Program-made: the position numbers and the translations under genes
NCBI RefSeq assembly: GCF_034064985.1
Contig: NZ_CP139249.1
Span: 2,108,001 to 2,172,000 of the forward strand
Reading direction: 5' to 3'
Length of the DNA: 64,000 nt
Source: Acinetobacter pittii
GTDB lineage: Bacteria > Pseudomonadota > Gammaproteobacteria > Pseudomonadales > Moraxellaceae
Notes under the pieces: model-generated
The model's database searches: none
What the model was told of the DNA's origin: nothing
What the model saw: only the letters and a program-made list of their open reading frames with translations
In this document: positions 38,519-47,093 of the stretch, in pieces
Layout of the letters: every line of letters starts with the position of its first letter
How positions within the stretch are numbered: position 1 is the first letter of the stretch

Positions 38519-39055
38519 ATGAAAAAATTTATTTTTATGGCGGCTGTTTCTCTCTTAAATATAGCAAATGCACAAGCTGCAGATGGCACAATTACTATTA
38601 ATGGTCTTGTCACGGATAATACTTGTACTATTGATACTGGAGATAAAAATTTAACAATCAATTTACCTACAGTTTCATCTCAAACCTTAAAGAATGCAGG
38701 TGATGTGGCTGGTCGTACGCCTTTTCAAATTAACTTAACGAACTGTGCCGCTGCTGGTAAAGTTGCAACTTATTTTGAACCAGGTGCTACCGTTGACTTT
38801 AATACGGGCCGTTTATTAAACCAAGCCACTTCTGGTGCAGCAACAAATGTGAATATTCAATTACTTGGCAGCAATAACACTGTAATTCCTGTACTTGCTA
38901 CAAGCACCAATGAAACTCAAACGAATTCACAATGGGTAAATGTTTCAGCAGGTGGTAGTGCTGACCTTAACTATTATGCTGAATATTATGCTACAGGCGC
39001 TTCTACTGCCGGTACGGTAACATCGCAAGTAAAATACACGATTATTTATCAATAA
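38519..39055 (+). CDS. Fimbrial major subunit (type 1-like pilin)
   Basis: Secreted pilin of 178 residues. The ATG at 38519 is preferred over 38483 because it has TGGGGA seven bases upstream and starts a normal signal peptide (MKKFIFMAAVSLLNIANAQA, cleaved near residue 20). The mature part begins ADGTITINGLVTDNTCTIDT and has a cysteine pair (C36 and the one in NLTNCAAAGK), then the C-terminal VKYTIIYQ typical of donor-strand-exchange pilins. It is the first gene of a pilin-chaperone-usher-adhesin operon. Confidence 0.92.
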   Translation: MKKFIFMAAVSLLNIANAQAADGTITINGLVTDNTCTIDTGDKNLTINLPTVSSQTLKNAGDVAGRTPFQINLTNCAAAGKVATYFEPGATVDFNTGRLLNQATSGAATNVNIQLLGSNNTVIPVLATSTNETQTNSQWVNVSAGGSADLNYYAEYYATGASTAGTVTSQVKYTIIYQ

Positions 39056-39127
39056 AATTAAAATTGAAGCTTCTATTCATGAATAGAAGCTATCTCCTAC
39101 TATTATTTATTATTGAGAATATGACTC

Positions 39128-39874
39128 ATGCTTTTTCGTGGTCGTAAATTTTTTTGGGGATTAGTTTGCCTACAGGCAGTACTAACTGCTACGGGTCATG
39201 CTGAAATTGTTTTACACGGTACACGTGTCATTTATCCTTCAAATGCACGTGAAATCACATTACAACTGAGTAATAACGGTACTGCCCCGTCTCTTGTGCA
39301 AGCGTGGATTGATGATGGAAATGCTAAGTCAACACCAGATGAAGCAAACGTCCCCTTCATTATTACACCACCGATTTCGCGGGTAGAGGCAACTAAGGGA
39401 CAAACCTTAAGAATTACAGCTTTACCAACCTCATCTCAACTTAGCCAGCAACAAGAATCGATTTTTTGGCTTAATGTTTTAGATATACCTCCTAAACCAG
39501 AAGGGAAAACTCAACAAAAAGACCAAGTCACTTCTACCTCTAATAATTTTTTGCAACTCGCTGTTCGCTCAAGAATTAAATTCTTTTATCGCCCTACAGA
39601 CCTAAAAGAAAATGTTGGTCAACTCAGTGACAAAGTCGAATGGAAGATAAATGATCAATATATAGCAATAAAAAATCCTACGCCGTTTTTCCTCACTATT
39701 ACTTCAATTTTTCAAACAAGTGAAGGTCATAAAACAGACTTATTACAGCAAGGTCTAATGATTGCCCCTTTTTCAGAGGATAAAATAAAACTAAAAAATA
39801 AAAACTTAGCAGATATGAGCTTTGTATATATCAATGATTACGGTGGACGAGTTGAGCATCTAATAAAGTTCTAA
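39128..39874 (+). CDS. Fimbrial periplasmic chaperone (PapD-like)
   Basis: Periplasmic chaperone of 248 residues that caps pilin subunits. A signal peptide (about residues 1-26) is followed by GTRVIYPSNAREITLQLSNN, the first strand region of PapD-like chaperones, with SLVQAWIDDGN and FIITPPISRVEATKGQTLRI (the conserved P-P-hxR motif), then FWLNVLDIPPKPEGK. The C-terminal domain is a second Ig-like fold. The ATG at 39128 has GAGA upstream; an ATG at 39121 is out of frame. It is in operon order before the usher. Confidence 0.95.
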   Translation: MLFRGRKFFWGLVCLQAVLTATGHAEIVLHGTRVIYPSNAREITLQLSNNGTAPSLVQAWIDDGNAKSTPDEANVPFIITPPISRVEATKGQTLRITALPTSSQLSQQQESIFWLNVLDIPPKPEGKTQQKDQVTSTSNNFLQLAVRSRIKFFYRPTDLKENVGQLSDKVEWKINDQYIAIKNPTPFFLTITSIFQTSEGHKTDLLQQGLMIAPFSEDKIKLKNKNLADMSFVYINDYGGRVEHLIKF

Positions 39875-39930
39875 CCTCACTGTATTACTTAAGAAAATTT
39901 AACTACCTATCATGAATAGGCTCTAAAACT

Positions 39931-42471
39931 ATGTCTAAATGGTTTATACCTTATATATGTTTAAAAAGCCCTTTTACTTGTTACGTCGTATCAAGTATTA
40001 CGCTATTCATGTCTGTGGCTGCATATGCTAAAAATAATACTGATGTTTCACATTTCTCAAGAGCCGAATTTGATAGTAATTTCTTAGTCGGTAACGCACA
40101 AAAAATTGATATAGCTCGATTCAAATATGGAAACCCGATCTTACCTGGTGAATATAGCTTAGATGTCTATGTGAATGGTCAATGGCTAGGTAAGCGGCGC
40201 ATGCAATTTAATGCCCTAATTCCCAACACAAATGCTGAAACATGTTTTACAGAAGCCATGTTGCTTGAATATGGTGTAAAAGCTGATGTTCTAAGTCAAC
40301 ATGACTCTACTTCATCTCTTTCATGTAAAGCTCTCGCTTCATGGATAGATAATGCTTTTTATGTATTTGATAGTTCCCGTTTAAGAATTGATATTTCAAT
40401 TCCACAAGTCGTCTTAGAAAAAAATGCGCAGGGCTATATCGATCCACATTTGTGGGATCGCGGTATTAATGCGGCTTTTTTAACCTATAACGCAACGGCA
40501 TATCGAATAGTGAATGAACAGCATGAAAATACATATGCTTTTATGGGAACCAATCTCGGAGCAAATTTAGCAAGTTGGCAGTTTCGCCATAATGGACAAT
40601 GGAAATGGCAAAGCCAGTCTGGCTATCAATCCAATAATTCTTCTTATACCTCAACAAATACATATGTACAAAAGGCCTTTCCCCAGATTCATGGTGTTGT
40701 GACCTTAGGAGATTATTTTACTAATAGCGATTTTATCGATTCTTTACCCTATCGCGGCGTAAACATTTCAAGTGATGACCGAATGCTTCCAAATAGTATG
40801 GTGGGTTATGCTCCAAGAGTCCGAGGTTATGCCAAAACCAATGCAAAAGTCGAGGTGAGACAACAAGGTAATTTAATCTATCAGACCACCGTACCACCTG
40901 GAAACTTTGAAATTAATGACCTCTATCCAACGGGATTTGGAGGTGAATTACAAGTTTCAGTAATTGAATCTAATGGAGCAATTCAAAAATTCTCTATTCC
41001 CTATGCTTCTGTCATTGAAATGCTGCGCCCACAAATGAGTCGATATTCACTCACTTTAGGACAATTCCGCGATTCAAATGTTAAATTAACTCCATGGTTA
41101 ATCCAAGGTAAATATCAACGAGGAATTAATAATTACCTCACGACTTATAGTGCAGCTCAAGGGACGCAACAATATTTCTCTGTATTATTAGGTACAGCTT
41201 TTTCAACACCAATTGGAGCTATTTCTTTTGATGTCACTCACTCAAATGCCGAATTTGCTCAACAGCCTAAAATGGCAGGGCAAAGTTATCGTTTAAGTTA
41301 CAGTAAGCTATTTTCTCCAACGCATACCAATTTAACATTAGCAACTTATCGTTATTCAACAGAAAACTATCTCAAATTGCGTGATGCAATTTTAATTCGA
41401 GACTTACAACAACAAAATATTGATAGTTTTTCAGTAGGCAAACAAAAAAGTGAATTCCAACTTACTTTAAATCAAGCCCTCCCAAACCAGTGGGGAAATT
41501 TCTATTTAGTAGGCTCGTGGACAAACTATTGGAATCAAACTACTCCTAATAAGCAGTTCCAATTAGGTTATAGCAATCAATTTAAAGATTTAACTTATAG
41601 TTTATCTGCAATTAATAGTGAAATTACCCAAGCTGATGGGCGGGCTGGCCAAGATACTCAATACCTAGCCTCTCTATCCTTTCCATTAGATTTTAAGAAA
41701 ACTTCTTTAAATTTGAATAGTATTCTAAGTAAAGATAGCCAAATTTTAAGCTTAAGCGGGTTTACAGGAAGTCGTTTGAACTACGGCGCATCAATTTCTA
41801 ATCAAGGTCAGGGTCAAACTAACCTCAATATTAATAGTAACTATAAAACAAACTACACAACCATTGGCGCTTCAATAAGTTATGCCGATTCCTATCAACA
41901 AGAAATGCTTAACTTAAGTGGCAATATCGTTGCACACTCCCAAGGACTTCTATTTGGTCCAGACCAAGCTCAAACAATGGTATTAGTTTACGCGCCAGAT
42001 GCGACAGGAGCACAAGTCGGGAATACGCCAGGGCTAAGCATTAACAAAAAGGGGTATGCCGTGATTCCGTATGTTACACCCTACCGTATGAATGATATTA
42101 GCCTTGACCCGCAAAATATGTCTACGCAAGTTGAGCTAGCTGAAAGTAGCTTACGTATCGCACCCTATGCAGGTTCAATCACTAAAGTTCAATTCACAAC
42201 AAAAAAAGGTTATGCACTTTTTATTAATACAACCAGTTTAGATGGCTCACATTTACCTTTTGCAGCGCAAGTGTACAACCTAAATAACGAGGTCATAGGT
42301 ATTGTTGCGCAAGGCAGTCGTATTTATTTAAGAACACCCTTAAGCCATGACCGTTTATATGTGAAATGGGGAGATAAGAGTACAGAAAAATGCGAACTAG
42401 AATACGATATAACCGATCAAATAAAGCATAACAACCAACCAATTATTATGACAAAGGCAGTCTGTAAATGA
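39931..42471 (+). CDS. Fimbrial outer-membrane usher (PapC/FimD-like)
   Basis: Outer-membrane channel that assembles the pilus, 846 residues. The signal peptide is long (up to about residue 33, ending AAYA). The N-terminal domain begins DVSHFSRAEFDSNFLVGNAQ and includes LPGEYSLDVYVNGQWLGKR; the plug/barrel region contains GYAPRVRGYAKTNAKVEVRQ and DLYPTGFGGELQVSV; the C-terminal domains contain KGYAVIPYVTPYRMNDISLD and the terminal Cys pair (KCELEYD, AVCK). Its stop overlaps the adhesin start by ATGA. Confidence 0.96.
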   Translation: MSKWFIPYICLKSPFTCYVVSSITLFMSVAAYAKNNTDVSHFSRAEFDSNFLVGNAQKIDIARFKYGNPILPGEYSLDVYVNGQWLGKRRMQFNALIPNTNAETCFTEAMLLEYGVKADVLSQHDSTSSLSCKALASWIDNAFYVFDSSRLRIDISIPQVVLEKNAQGYIDPHLWDRGINAAFLTYNATAYRIVNEQHENTYAFMGTNLGANLASWQFRHNGQWKWQSQSGYQSNNSSYTSTNTYVQKAFPQIHGVVTLGDYFTNSDFIDSLPYRGVNISSDDRMLPNSMVGYAPRVRGYAKTNAKVEVRQQGNLIYQTTVPPGNFEINDLYPTGFGGELQVSVIESNGAIQKFSIPYASVIEMLRPQMSRYSLTLGQFRDSNVKLTPWLIQGKYQRGINNYLTTYSAAQGTQQYFSVLLGTAFSTPIGAISFDVTHSNAEFAQQPKMAGQSYRLSYSKLFSPTHTNLTLATYRYSTENYLKLRDAILIRDLQQQNIDSFSVGKQKSEFQLTLNQALPNQWGNFYLVGSWTNYWNQTTPNKQFQLGYSNQFKDLTYSLSAINSEITQADGRAGQDTQYLASLSFPLDFKKTSLNLNSILSKDSQILSLSGFTGSRLNYGASISNQGQGQTNLNINSNYKTNYTTIGASISYADSYQQEMLNLSGNIVAHSQGLLFGPDQAQTMVLVYAPDATGAQVGNTPGLSINKKGYAVIPYVTPYRMNDISLDPQNMSTQVELAESSLRIAPYAGSITKVQFTTKKGYALFINTTSLDGSHLPFAAQVYNLNNEVIGIVAQGSRIYLRTPLSHDRLYVKWGDKSTEKCELEYDITDQIKHNNQPIIMTKAVCK

Positions 42472-43487
42472 ATAATATTTTTAAAAAAATTGGATTTTTA
42501 GGTGTAAGTCTATTTGCTTATAACCATACAAATGCAAACTGTACTTTAAGTAAAGGATTTACCACTGTCGATATTCCAATGAATATTGGTAAAATCGTTG
42601 TAAAACCGACAGATCCTATAGGAACCATATTACAAAGGAATACTTTTTCGATCTCTCCAAATAACTCAAGTGCAACATGTAGCCGTGCGAGTGATCAAAT
42701 TATTGCAGCTCTTCCCTTAAACTATCCAATTAGTCCAATAGGTAATAATGTCTATGCAACCAATATTCCCGGTATTGGTATTCGTCTTTATCGTGAAGCT
42801 GCAGATGCTTCAGATTTTTCTGGATATTATCCATATAGACGTACATTAACGCCCAATACAGCCTATACGCTTTCTTCAGGGTATTTTGTTATGGAAGTGA
42901 TTAAAACTGCGATGACAACAGGTTCAGGCGCCTTAGTAGCAGGCCGTTATAGTACTTATTATGTATCAGGGCAACAGAATCGCCCATTTCTAACCACTAC
43001 CGTATTAAGTAATGCCCCTATTCTAATCGCGTCCTCATCATGTGAAATTCAAAATGGAATAGATACTCCTGTGCAACTTCCTAATGTTATGAAGTCAGGT
43101 TTTAAAGCGATTGGTTCAACACAAGGTGAACAGAGTTTTAACCTATCGATTGTATGTAATGGCGGCGAGAATAACTCTGGTATAGCTACGAGCAACACGA
43201 TCAGCTTAAGTTTTGATTATAACTCTGACCCCACCAATAATCAGGTCATTAATAATAGTGCTGCAAATTCAAACAAAGCCAATGGTGTTGGTGTAGAACT
43301 GCTATGGAATATGAATGGCGCTAACAGCCCCATTCAAAAAACAGCCAAACAAAATATAGGTACAATCAATTCCAACCAAATTATAGAATATGATATTCCC
43401 TTAACTGCTCGCTACTATCAAACAGCAACTAATGTAAGCGCAGGTATAGTTACCGCAACAGCAACGGTGACTATTCAATATGATTAA
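42468..43487 (+). CDS. Fimbrial tip adhesin / minor pilin, two-domain
   Basis: Secreted 339-residue protein starting with a signal peptide (about residues 1-23, ending in HTNA before NCTLSKG). The C-terminal half is a pilin domain (SSCEIQNGIDTPVQLPNVMK, then FNLSIVCNGG and a final TATVTIQYD), and the N-terminal half is a separate domain of unknown ligand, the layout of tip adhesins such as FimH. Start and usher stop overlap (ATGA). It is the last gene of the operon. The receptor cannot be deduced. Confidence 0.88.
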   Translation: MNNIFKKIGFLGVSLFAYNHTNANCTLSKGFTTVDIPMNIGKIVVKPTDPIGTILQRNTFSISPNNSSATCSRASDQIIAALPLNYPISPIGNNVYATNIPGIGIRLYREAADASDFSGYYPYRRTLTPNTAYTLSSGYFVMEVIKTAMTTGSGALVAGRYSTYYVSGQQNRPFLTTTVLSNAPILIASSSCEIQNGIDTPVQLPNVMKSGFKAIGSTQGEQSFNLSIVCNGGENNSGIATSNTISLSFDYNSDPTNNQVINNSAANSNKANGVGVELLWNMNGANSPIQKTAKQNIGTINSNQIIEYDIPLTARYYQTATNVSAGIVTATATVTIQYD

Positions 43488-43593
43488 TTCATCCCCTGTA
43501 CCATTTATTAAAAATAAAAAATTAGATGTTGCTAAAAACTTAAATTTTGAACTTTTTTAAACTTTGTAGTTATATTAAAAAATTCCATAAAAA

Positions 43594-43626
43594 AATGCTC
43601 ATAAGCGAAAATAGCAAATGAGCATT
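43594..43626. repeat. Inverted repeat AATGCTCAT / ATGAGCATT
   Basis: Nine-base perfect arms (43594-43602 and 43618-43626) with a 15-base spacer. On the minus strand the second arm is followed by a short T-run, so it could be a terminator for minus-strand transcription. Confidence 0.7.
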
Positions 43627-43651
43627 AGTGATAACCACTTAACCTGAAATA

Positions 43652-43679
43652 CAAATTGTGGGAAATAGATCACAATTTG
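43652..43679. repeat. Inverted repeat CAAATTGTG / CACAATTTG
   Basis: Nine-base perfect arms (43652-43660, 43671-43679) with a ten-base spacer. No T-run follows. The symmetry and spacing would suit a protein-binding dyad or an RNA hairpin. Confidence 0.7.
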
Positions 43680-44054
43680 CTTGACTATAATTCCAAAATC
43701 TAACTCGAAAATCAAGTCTTTTTTTTATTAAAAAGTTAAAAAAATAAAGTAAGTCATTGTTTTAAATAAATTTAAAAAGTATATTTAATTTCAAAACAAC
43801 TATTCTATAGCGTTTCTAAAGAATTATCATTCTATTAATTAATAAAAACTTAATTTTAAGAAAATCTAAAAGGACCGCTTTTAAGTGGATTAAAAATATT
43901 TAATGTAATTTCAAAAACTTAAATCTAAATATTAAAAATTAATGATTATAACAATTATAAAGAATTACATAATTTATAAGAAAAAAAACATAAATAAATT
44001 TAGAAATCCCCTTCAATTACAAACAAGATCTTAGGCTTTTCACTAGAACGTAAC

Positions 44055-44234
44055 ATGCTCATTTTTTGGAAAATATTATGTATTATTTTATTAAGTCTAG
44101 GAGCCTTCAGCATAGGGTGTGCAATTAGTAAAATTGATTTTTTTCTATTTTTAATAGGTCTACTTTTATTGTTATCTTTTATATTAGCTTTAAAACAAGC
44201 ATGGGAAGATGCAGGCTTTTTTTCTGATAACTAG
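44055..44234 (+). CDS. Small two-helix membrane protein (59 residues)
   Basis: ATG at 44055 to TAG at 44232-44234, 59 residues. Two hydrophobic segments, about residues 7-23 (ILCIILLSLGAFSIGCA) and 28-46 (DFFLFLIGLLLLLSFILAL), are joined by a short SKI loop; the C-terminus KQAWEDAGFFSDN is polar and acidic. This is a plausible small membrane protein, but I see no strong ribosome site and do not recognise the family. It lies between the fimbrial operon and a convergent LysR gene. Confidence 0.55.
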   Translation: MLIFWKILCIILLSLGAFSIGCAISKIDFFLFLIGLLLLLSFILALKQAWEDAGFFSDN

Positions 44235-44287
44235 ATAAAACCACTTTGCTGTTACTATCTATATCTACCGTGTTTATTAAAGAAAAT

Positions 44288-45139
44288 TTATATTTTGAAA
44301 GGTTCGAAGCAGCTTACAAGAAAGTCCATCACCACTCGTATAGCAGGACTATGTCGTAAATCTTCGTGTGTAACTAACCAGATTTCAGCACTCATTGGAT
44401 AGTCATCTTCTAATCTAACCAAATTGCTAAATGCACCTAAAAAATCTGGTAAGACCGCTAAACCAATTTCTCCGCATGCAGCTCTCCACTGCAGCTCAGG
44501 ATGATTAGTAACCATTATTGGATCTTTATAGTTTAATCTTTCCTTTAGCTTCTGCTGTTTTTGACCATGTACTCCTCCTACTTCTACACTAATCCATTCA
44601 TAATTTTCAGGCTTTGTTGAAGCCAAATAATTTGGACCCGCATATATTCCAAAAGGTATTTCACCTACTTTGCGTGCAACTAAATTTTCATCTTTAGGAC
44701 GTCCAAACCTTACCGCTATATCAGCCTCACTATGCTGTAAAGAAACATAATGAACATCACCGAGCACCCGTAATTTTAACTGCGGATAATGGCGATAAAA
44801 TTTACCCAAATGAGGCATGATGAGATGTGCAGCAGTTAAGGGAGGCATACTAATAGAGACACTTCCCATTACTTCTTGCTGACCTGCTTGAGTTAAACGC
44901 TCGATAGAAAAAGTTTCTTCCATCATACGAGCAACTACTTGTGCAAGACGTTCCCCATCAGGAGTTAGAATGTATGTGCGTGGCCTACGATCAACTAATT
45001 TAAGTTTTAAGTTTTGTTCTAGCTGAGCAATTCTTCTAGATACTGTTGCATGGTCTACACCCAATTTTCTGGCAGCAGCAGAAAGTGACTTTTCTTCTGT
45101 AAAAACTGAAAAGTAATGCAAATTTTCCCAATCAATCAT
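44288..45139 (-). CDS. LysR-family transcriptional regulator
   Basis: Regulator of 283 residues from the ATG at 45139 (MIDWENLHYFSVF); a GTG 15 bases upstream at 45154 would add five residues. The N-terminal winged helix (EEKSLSAAARKLGVDHATVS, RRIAQLEQNLKLKLVDR) is clear, followed by a periplasmic-binding-like effector domain. It is divergent from an EamA transporter gene, the usual arrangement for LysR control of an exporter. Inducer unknown. Confidence 0.92.
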   Translation of the reverse strand: MIDWENLHYFSVFTEEKSLSAAARKLGVDHATVSRRIAQLEQNLKLKLVDRRPRTYILTPDGERLAQVVARMMEETFSIERLTQAGQQEVMGSVSISMPPLTAAHLIMPHLGKFYRHYPQLKLRVLGDVHYVSLQHSEADIAVRFGRPKDENLVARKVGEIPFGIYAGPNYLASTKPENYEWISVEVGGVHGQKQQKLKERLNYKDPIMVTNHPELQWRAACGEIGLAVLPDFLGAFSNLVRLEDDYPMSAEIWLVTHEDLRHSPAIRVVMDFLVSCFEPFKI

Positions 45140-45233
45140 TGTGCAAATTTTCACATTAGAAGTGTATTAATATGGAATTGTACACCTTTATAGATTTGTC
45201 GAGAATAAAACCTTTCTTAATGGGAGCCTGTCC

Positions 45234-46163
45234 ATGAACAGAACGGTGGCTTATGCCTATGCTGGTGTTGTCTTAACGATGTTTTTTTGGGGATCAGCAT
45301 TTAATGCAATGTCTTATATTATTCAACATATGCCCCCGTTATCTGCTGCGTCTGAACGTTTTTTTATTGCAAGTCTAGGCTTACTCTTAATCTTTTCAAT
45401 AACAGGCCAGCTTAGATGGACAGCCTTAAGACAGAATCTAGCTATCTATCTGATTATTGGTATTATCGGAATTGCGGGATTCAACATCGGCTGTTTTTAT
45501 GGACTTCAAACCACATCAGCTGTTAACGGTGCTTTAATTATGGCAACCACGCCATTAATGACTCTATTAATGACAATCCTTTTAGATGGTGAAAAACTTA
45601 CCACTAATAAATTCTTAGGCGTTTTATTTGGCTTAAGTGGTGTGTTACTGGTGATTAGTCAGGGACATATAACGACTTTGCTGCACCTCAAAATAGACAT
45701 TGGAGATCTATTTATATTATTGGGCGCATTTGGATTTTGTCTTGCAAATGTACTGTCTCGCCGTTATGTAAAAAATGCTACTCCCTTAGAAACAACAACT
45801 TTTTCTATGCTGTTCGGGGCAATAACACTTGGTTTGTTGAGTGTGATATTTGAAGATCCTCTTACAGCGATTACATCTGCCCCGATTAATGCGCACTTAG
45901 CCATGGGATATGTTGTTATCTGCTCTACCATGATTGCTTATCTATTCTGGTTTAATGGCATACAAAAGTTAGGTGCTGGTCGTGCTTCTGTCTTTTTTAA
46001 CTTTGTGCCAGTGTTCAGTATGATAATTGCTCTACTTACTGGACAAACCCTCAATATCTGGCAGTTAGTAGGAACAGTTTTAGTGATGCTTGGTGTAATG
46101 AGTAGCGGAGGATTTTTTAAAATTAAAAGCACTCCACTTATGGCAAAACATTGTACAAAATAA
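45234..46163 (+). CDS. EamA/DMT-family transporter
   Basis: Inner-membrane protein of 309 residues with ten hydrophobic segments arranged as two EamA repeats (FFWGSAFNAMSYIIQHMPPL at the N-terminus and YVVICSTMIAYLFWFNGIQK in the second half). Drug/metabolite transporters of this type export amino acids or other small molecules. It is divergent from the LysR regulator, which probably controls it. Substrate unknown. Confidence 0.93.
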   Translation: MNRTVAYAYAGVVLTMFFWGSAFNAMSYIIQHMPPLSAASERFFIASLGLLLIFSITGQLRWTALRQNLAIYLIIGIIGIAGFNIGCFYGLQTTSAVNGALIMATTPLMTLLMTILLDGEKLTTNKFLGVLFGLSGVLLVISQGHITTLLHLKIDIGDLFILLGAFGFCLANVLSRRYVKNATPLETTTFSMLFGAITLGLLSVIFEDPLTAITSAPINAHLAMGYVVICSTMIAYLFWFNGIQKLGAGRASVFFNFVPVFSMIIALLTGQTLNIWQLVGTVLVMLGVMSSGGFFKIKSTPLMAKHCTK

Positions 46164-46168
46164 GAAAT

Positions 46169-46213
46169 ATGCTGCTACATTAAAAATCTATGCTTAATAT
46201 GTAGCAGCATTTC
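46169..46213 (+). terminator. Hairpin terminator after the EamA gene
   Basis: The stem ATGCTGCTACAT (46169-46180) / ATGTAGCAGCAT (46199-46210) has an 18-base loop and a short T-run. Confidence 0.7.
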
Positions 46214-46389
46214 AAATATATAAATTATTTCTTTAAATTCTTATATTTTCAAAAAAATTTTTTACATTTGTGATGGTTTATACAAAAGCTCATCTTAATT
46301 ATTCCGTTGTAACAAATACTGTATGTTTCTTTAAAATTTAATAAATGATTGCCATATATAGTTTTAAAACAACCAAAGGAGATATTAAA

Positions 46390-46854
46390 ATGAAGCTGGA
46401 TTTTACAACAATTGAAAAGCAAGCCAGATTGCTACAAGAAGAGCAAGAAAAGATTGAGCAACGAGACCATGAATTTCAAGTTGCTTTAGATAAACACAGA
46501 GAATCCCTTAAGAATTTATTTAAAGATCTTTTCTCTGACAGAGAAATTAAGACAGAAAATGGAGGCCACTTCTGTGTAACCTTCGGTGATTTCAAAATTT
46601 CCTTATTGATTGAAACTGCTAAATTTGAAAATGGCGTTCCTGTAAAATTAAACTCCGTAAATCCTGTTATTATTAAATGCAAGAAAGATAAGCCGATTGC
46701 AAAAGCACAGTTTACAGATGCAACCCAATATCTAGATAACCATTTAGACACTCCAAATTATCAGTATTATTTTAAGCAAGAGGATAAGACCCAACTGGTA
46801 CAATTTTCTGAACTTCCCACTTATTTCCAACTTGTTTTAGACGCAAATGCATAA
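46390..46854 (+). CDS. Hypothetical protein with N-terminal coiled coil
   Basis: Unrecognised cytosolic protein of 154 residues from the ATG at 46390, which is preceded by AAAGGAGA seven bases away; an upstream in-frame ATG at 46345 has no such site. Residues about 5-45 form a Glu/Gln/Lys/Leu-rich coiled coil (EKQARLLQEEQEKIEQRDHE). The rest is a mixed alpha/beta globular region without cysteine motifs or membrane helices. A palindromic terminator follows, so it is monocistronic. Confidence 0.72.
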   Translation: MKLDFTTIEKQARLLQEEQEKIEQRDHEFQVALDKHRESLKNLFKDLFSDREIKTENGGHFCVTFGDFKISLLIETAKFENGVPVKLNSVNPVIIKCKKDKPIAKAQFTDATQYLDNHLDTPNYQYYFKQEDKTQLVQFSELPTYFQLVLDANA

Positions 46855-46858
46855 AATC

Positions 46859-46882
46859 GAGCCCTCTGCAGAGGGCTTTTTC
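46859..46882 (+). terminator. Intrinsic terminator after the coiled-coil gene
   Basis: The perfect self-complementary AGCCCTCTGCAGAGGGCT (46860-46877) is followed by a T-run. Confidence 0.85.
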
Positions 46883-47093
46883 ATATATTATTTTTTATCA
46901 TTTAACTTTTAAAAATAAAATCAGTCAAATACTTTTTCTATTTATTTATGAATTATTTAACTCAAGTTTAACGTCCAGTACTTCAAAAATATTTGATTCT
47001 TCTTAAAATTACTTGTATATACATGTTCATATTTGATTATACAAATATGAATAAATAAGAATAGGATGGCTCTTAAAGGATAAGGAGAGTGAA

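Larger units (their letters stand above)
43488..44054. other. Intergenic region with two inverted repeats
   Basis: 567 AT-rich bases after the fimbrial operon, holding two perfect nine-base inverted repeats (43594-43626 and 43652-43679) and then only AT-rich DNA up to a small membrane-protein gene. No transcription terminator with a good T-run is obvious for the fimbrial operon on the plus strand, apart from a weak CTTGA/TCAAG stem ending in eight T at about 43720. Confidence 0.45.
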
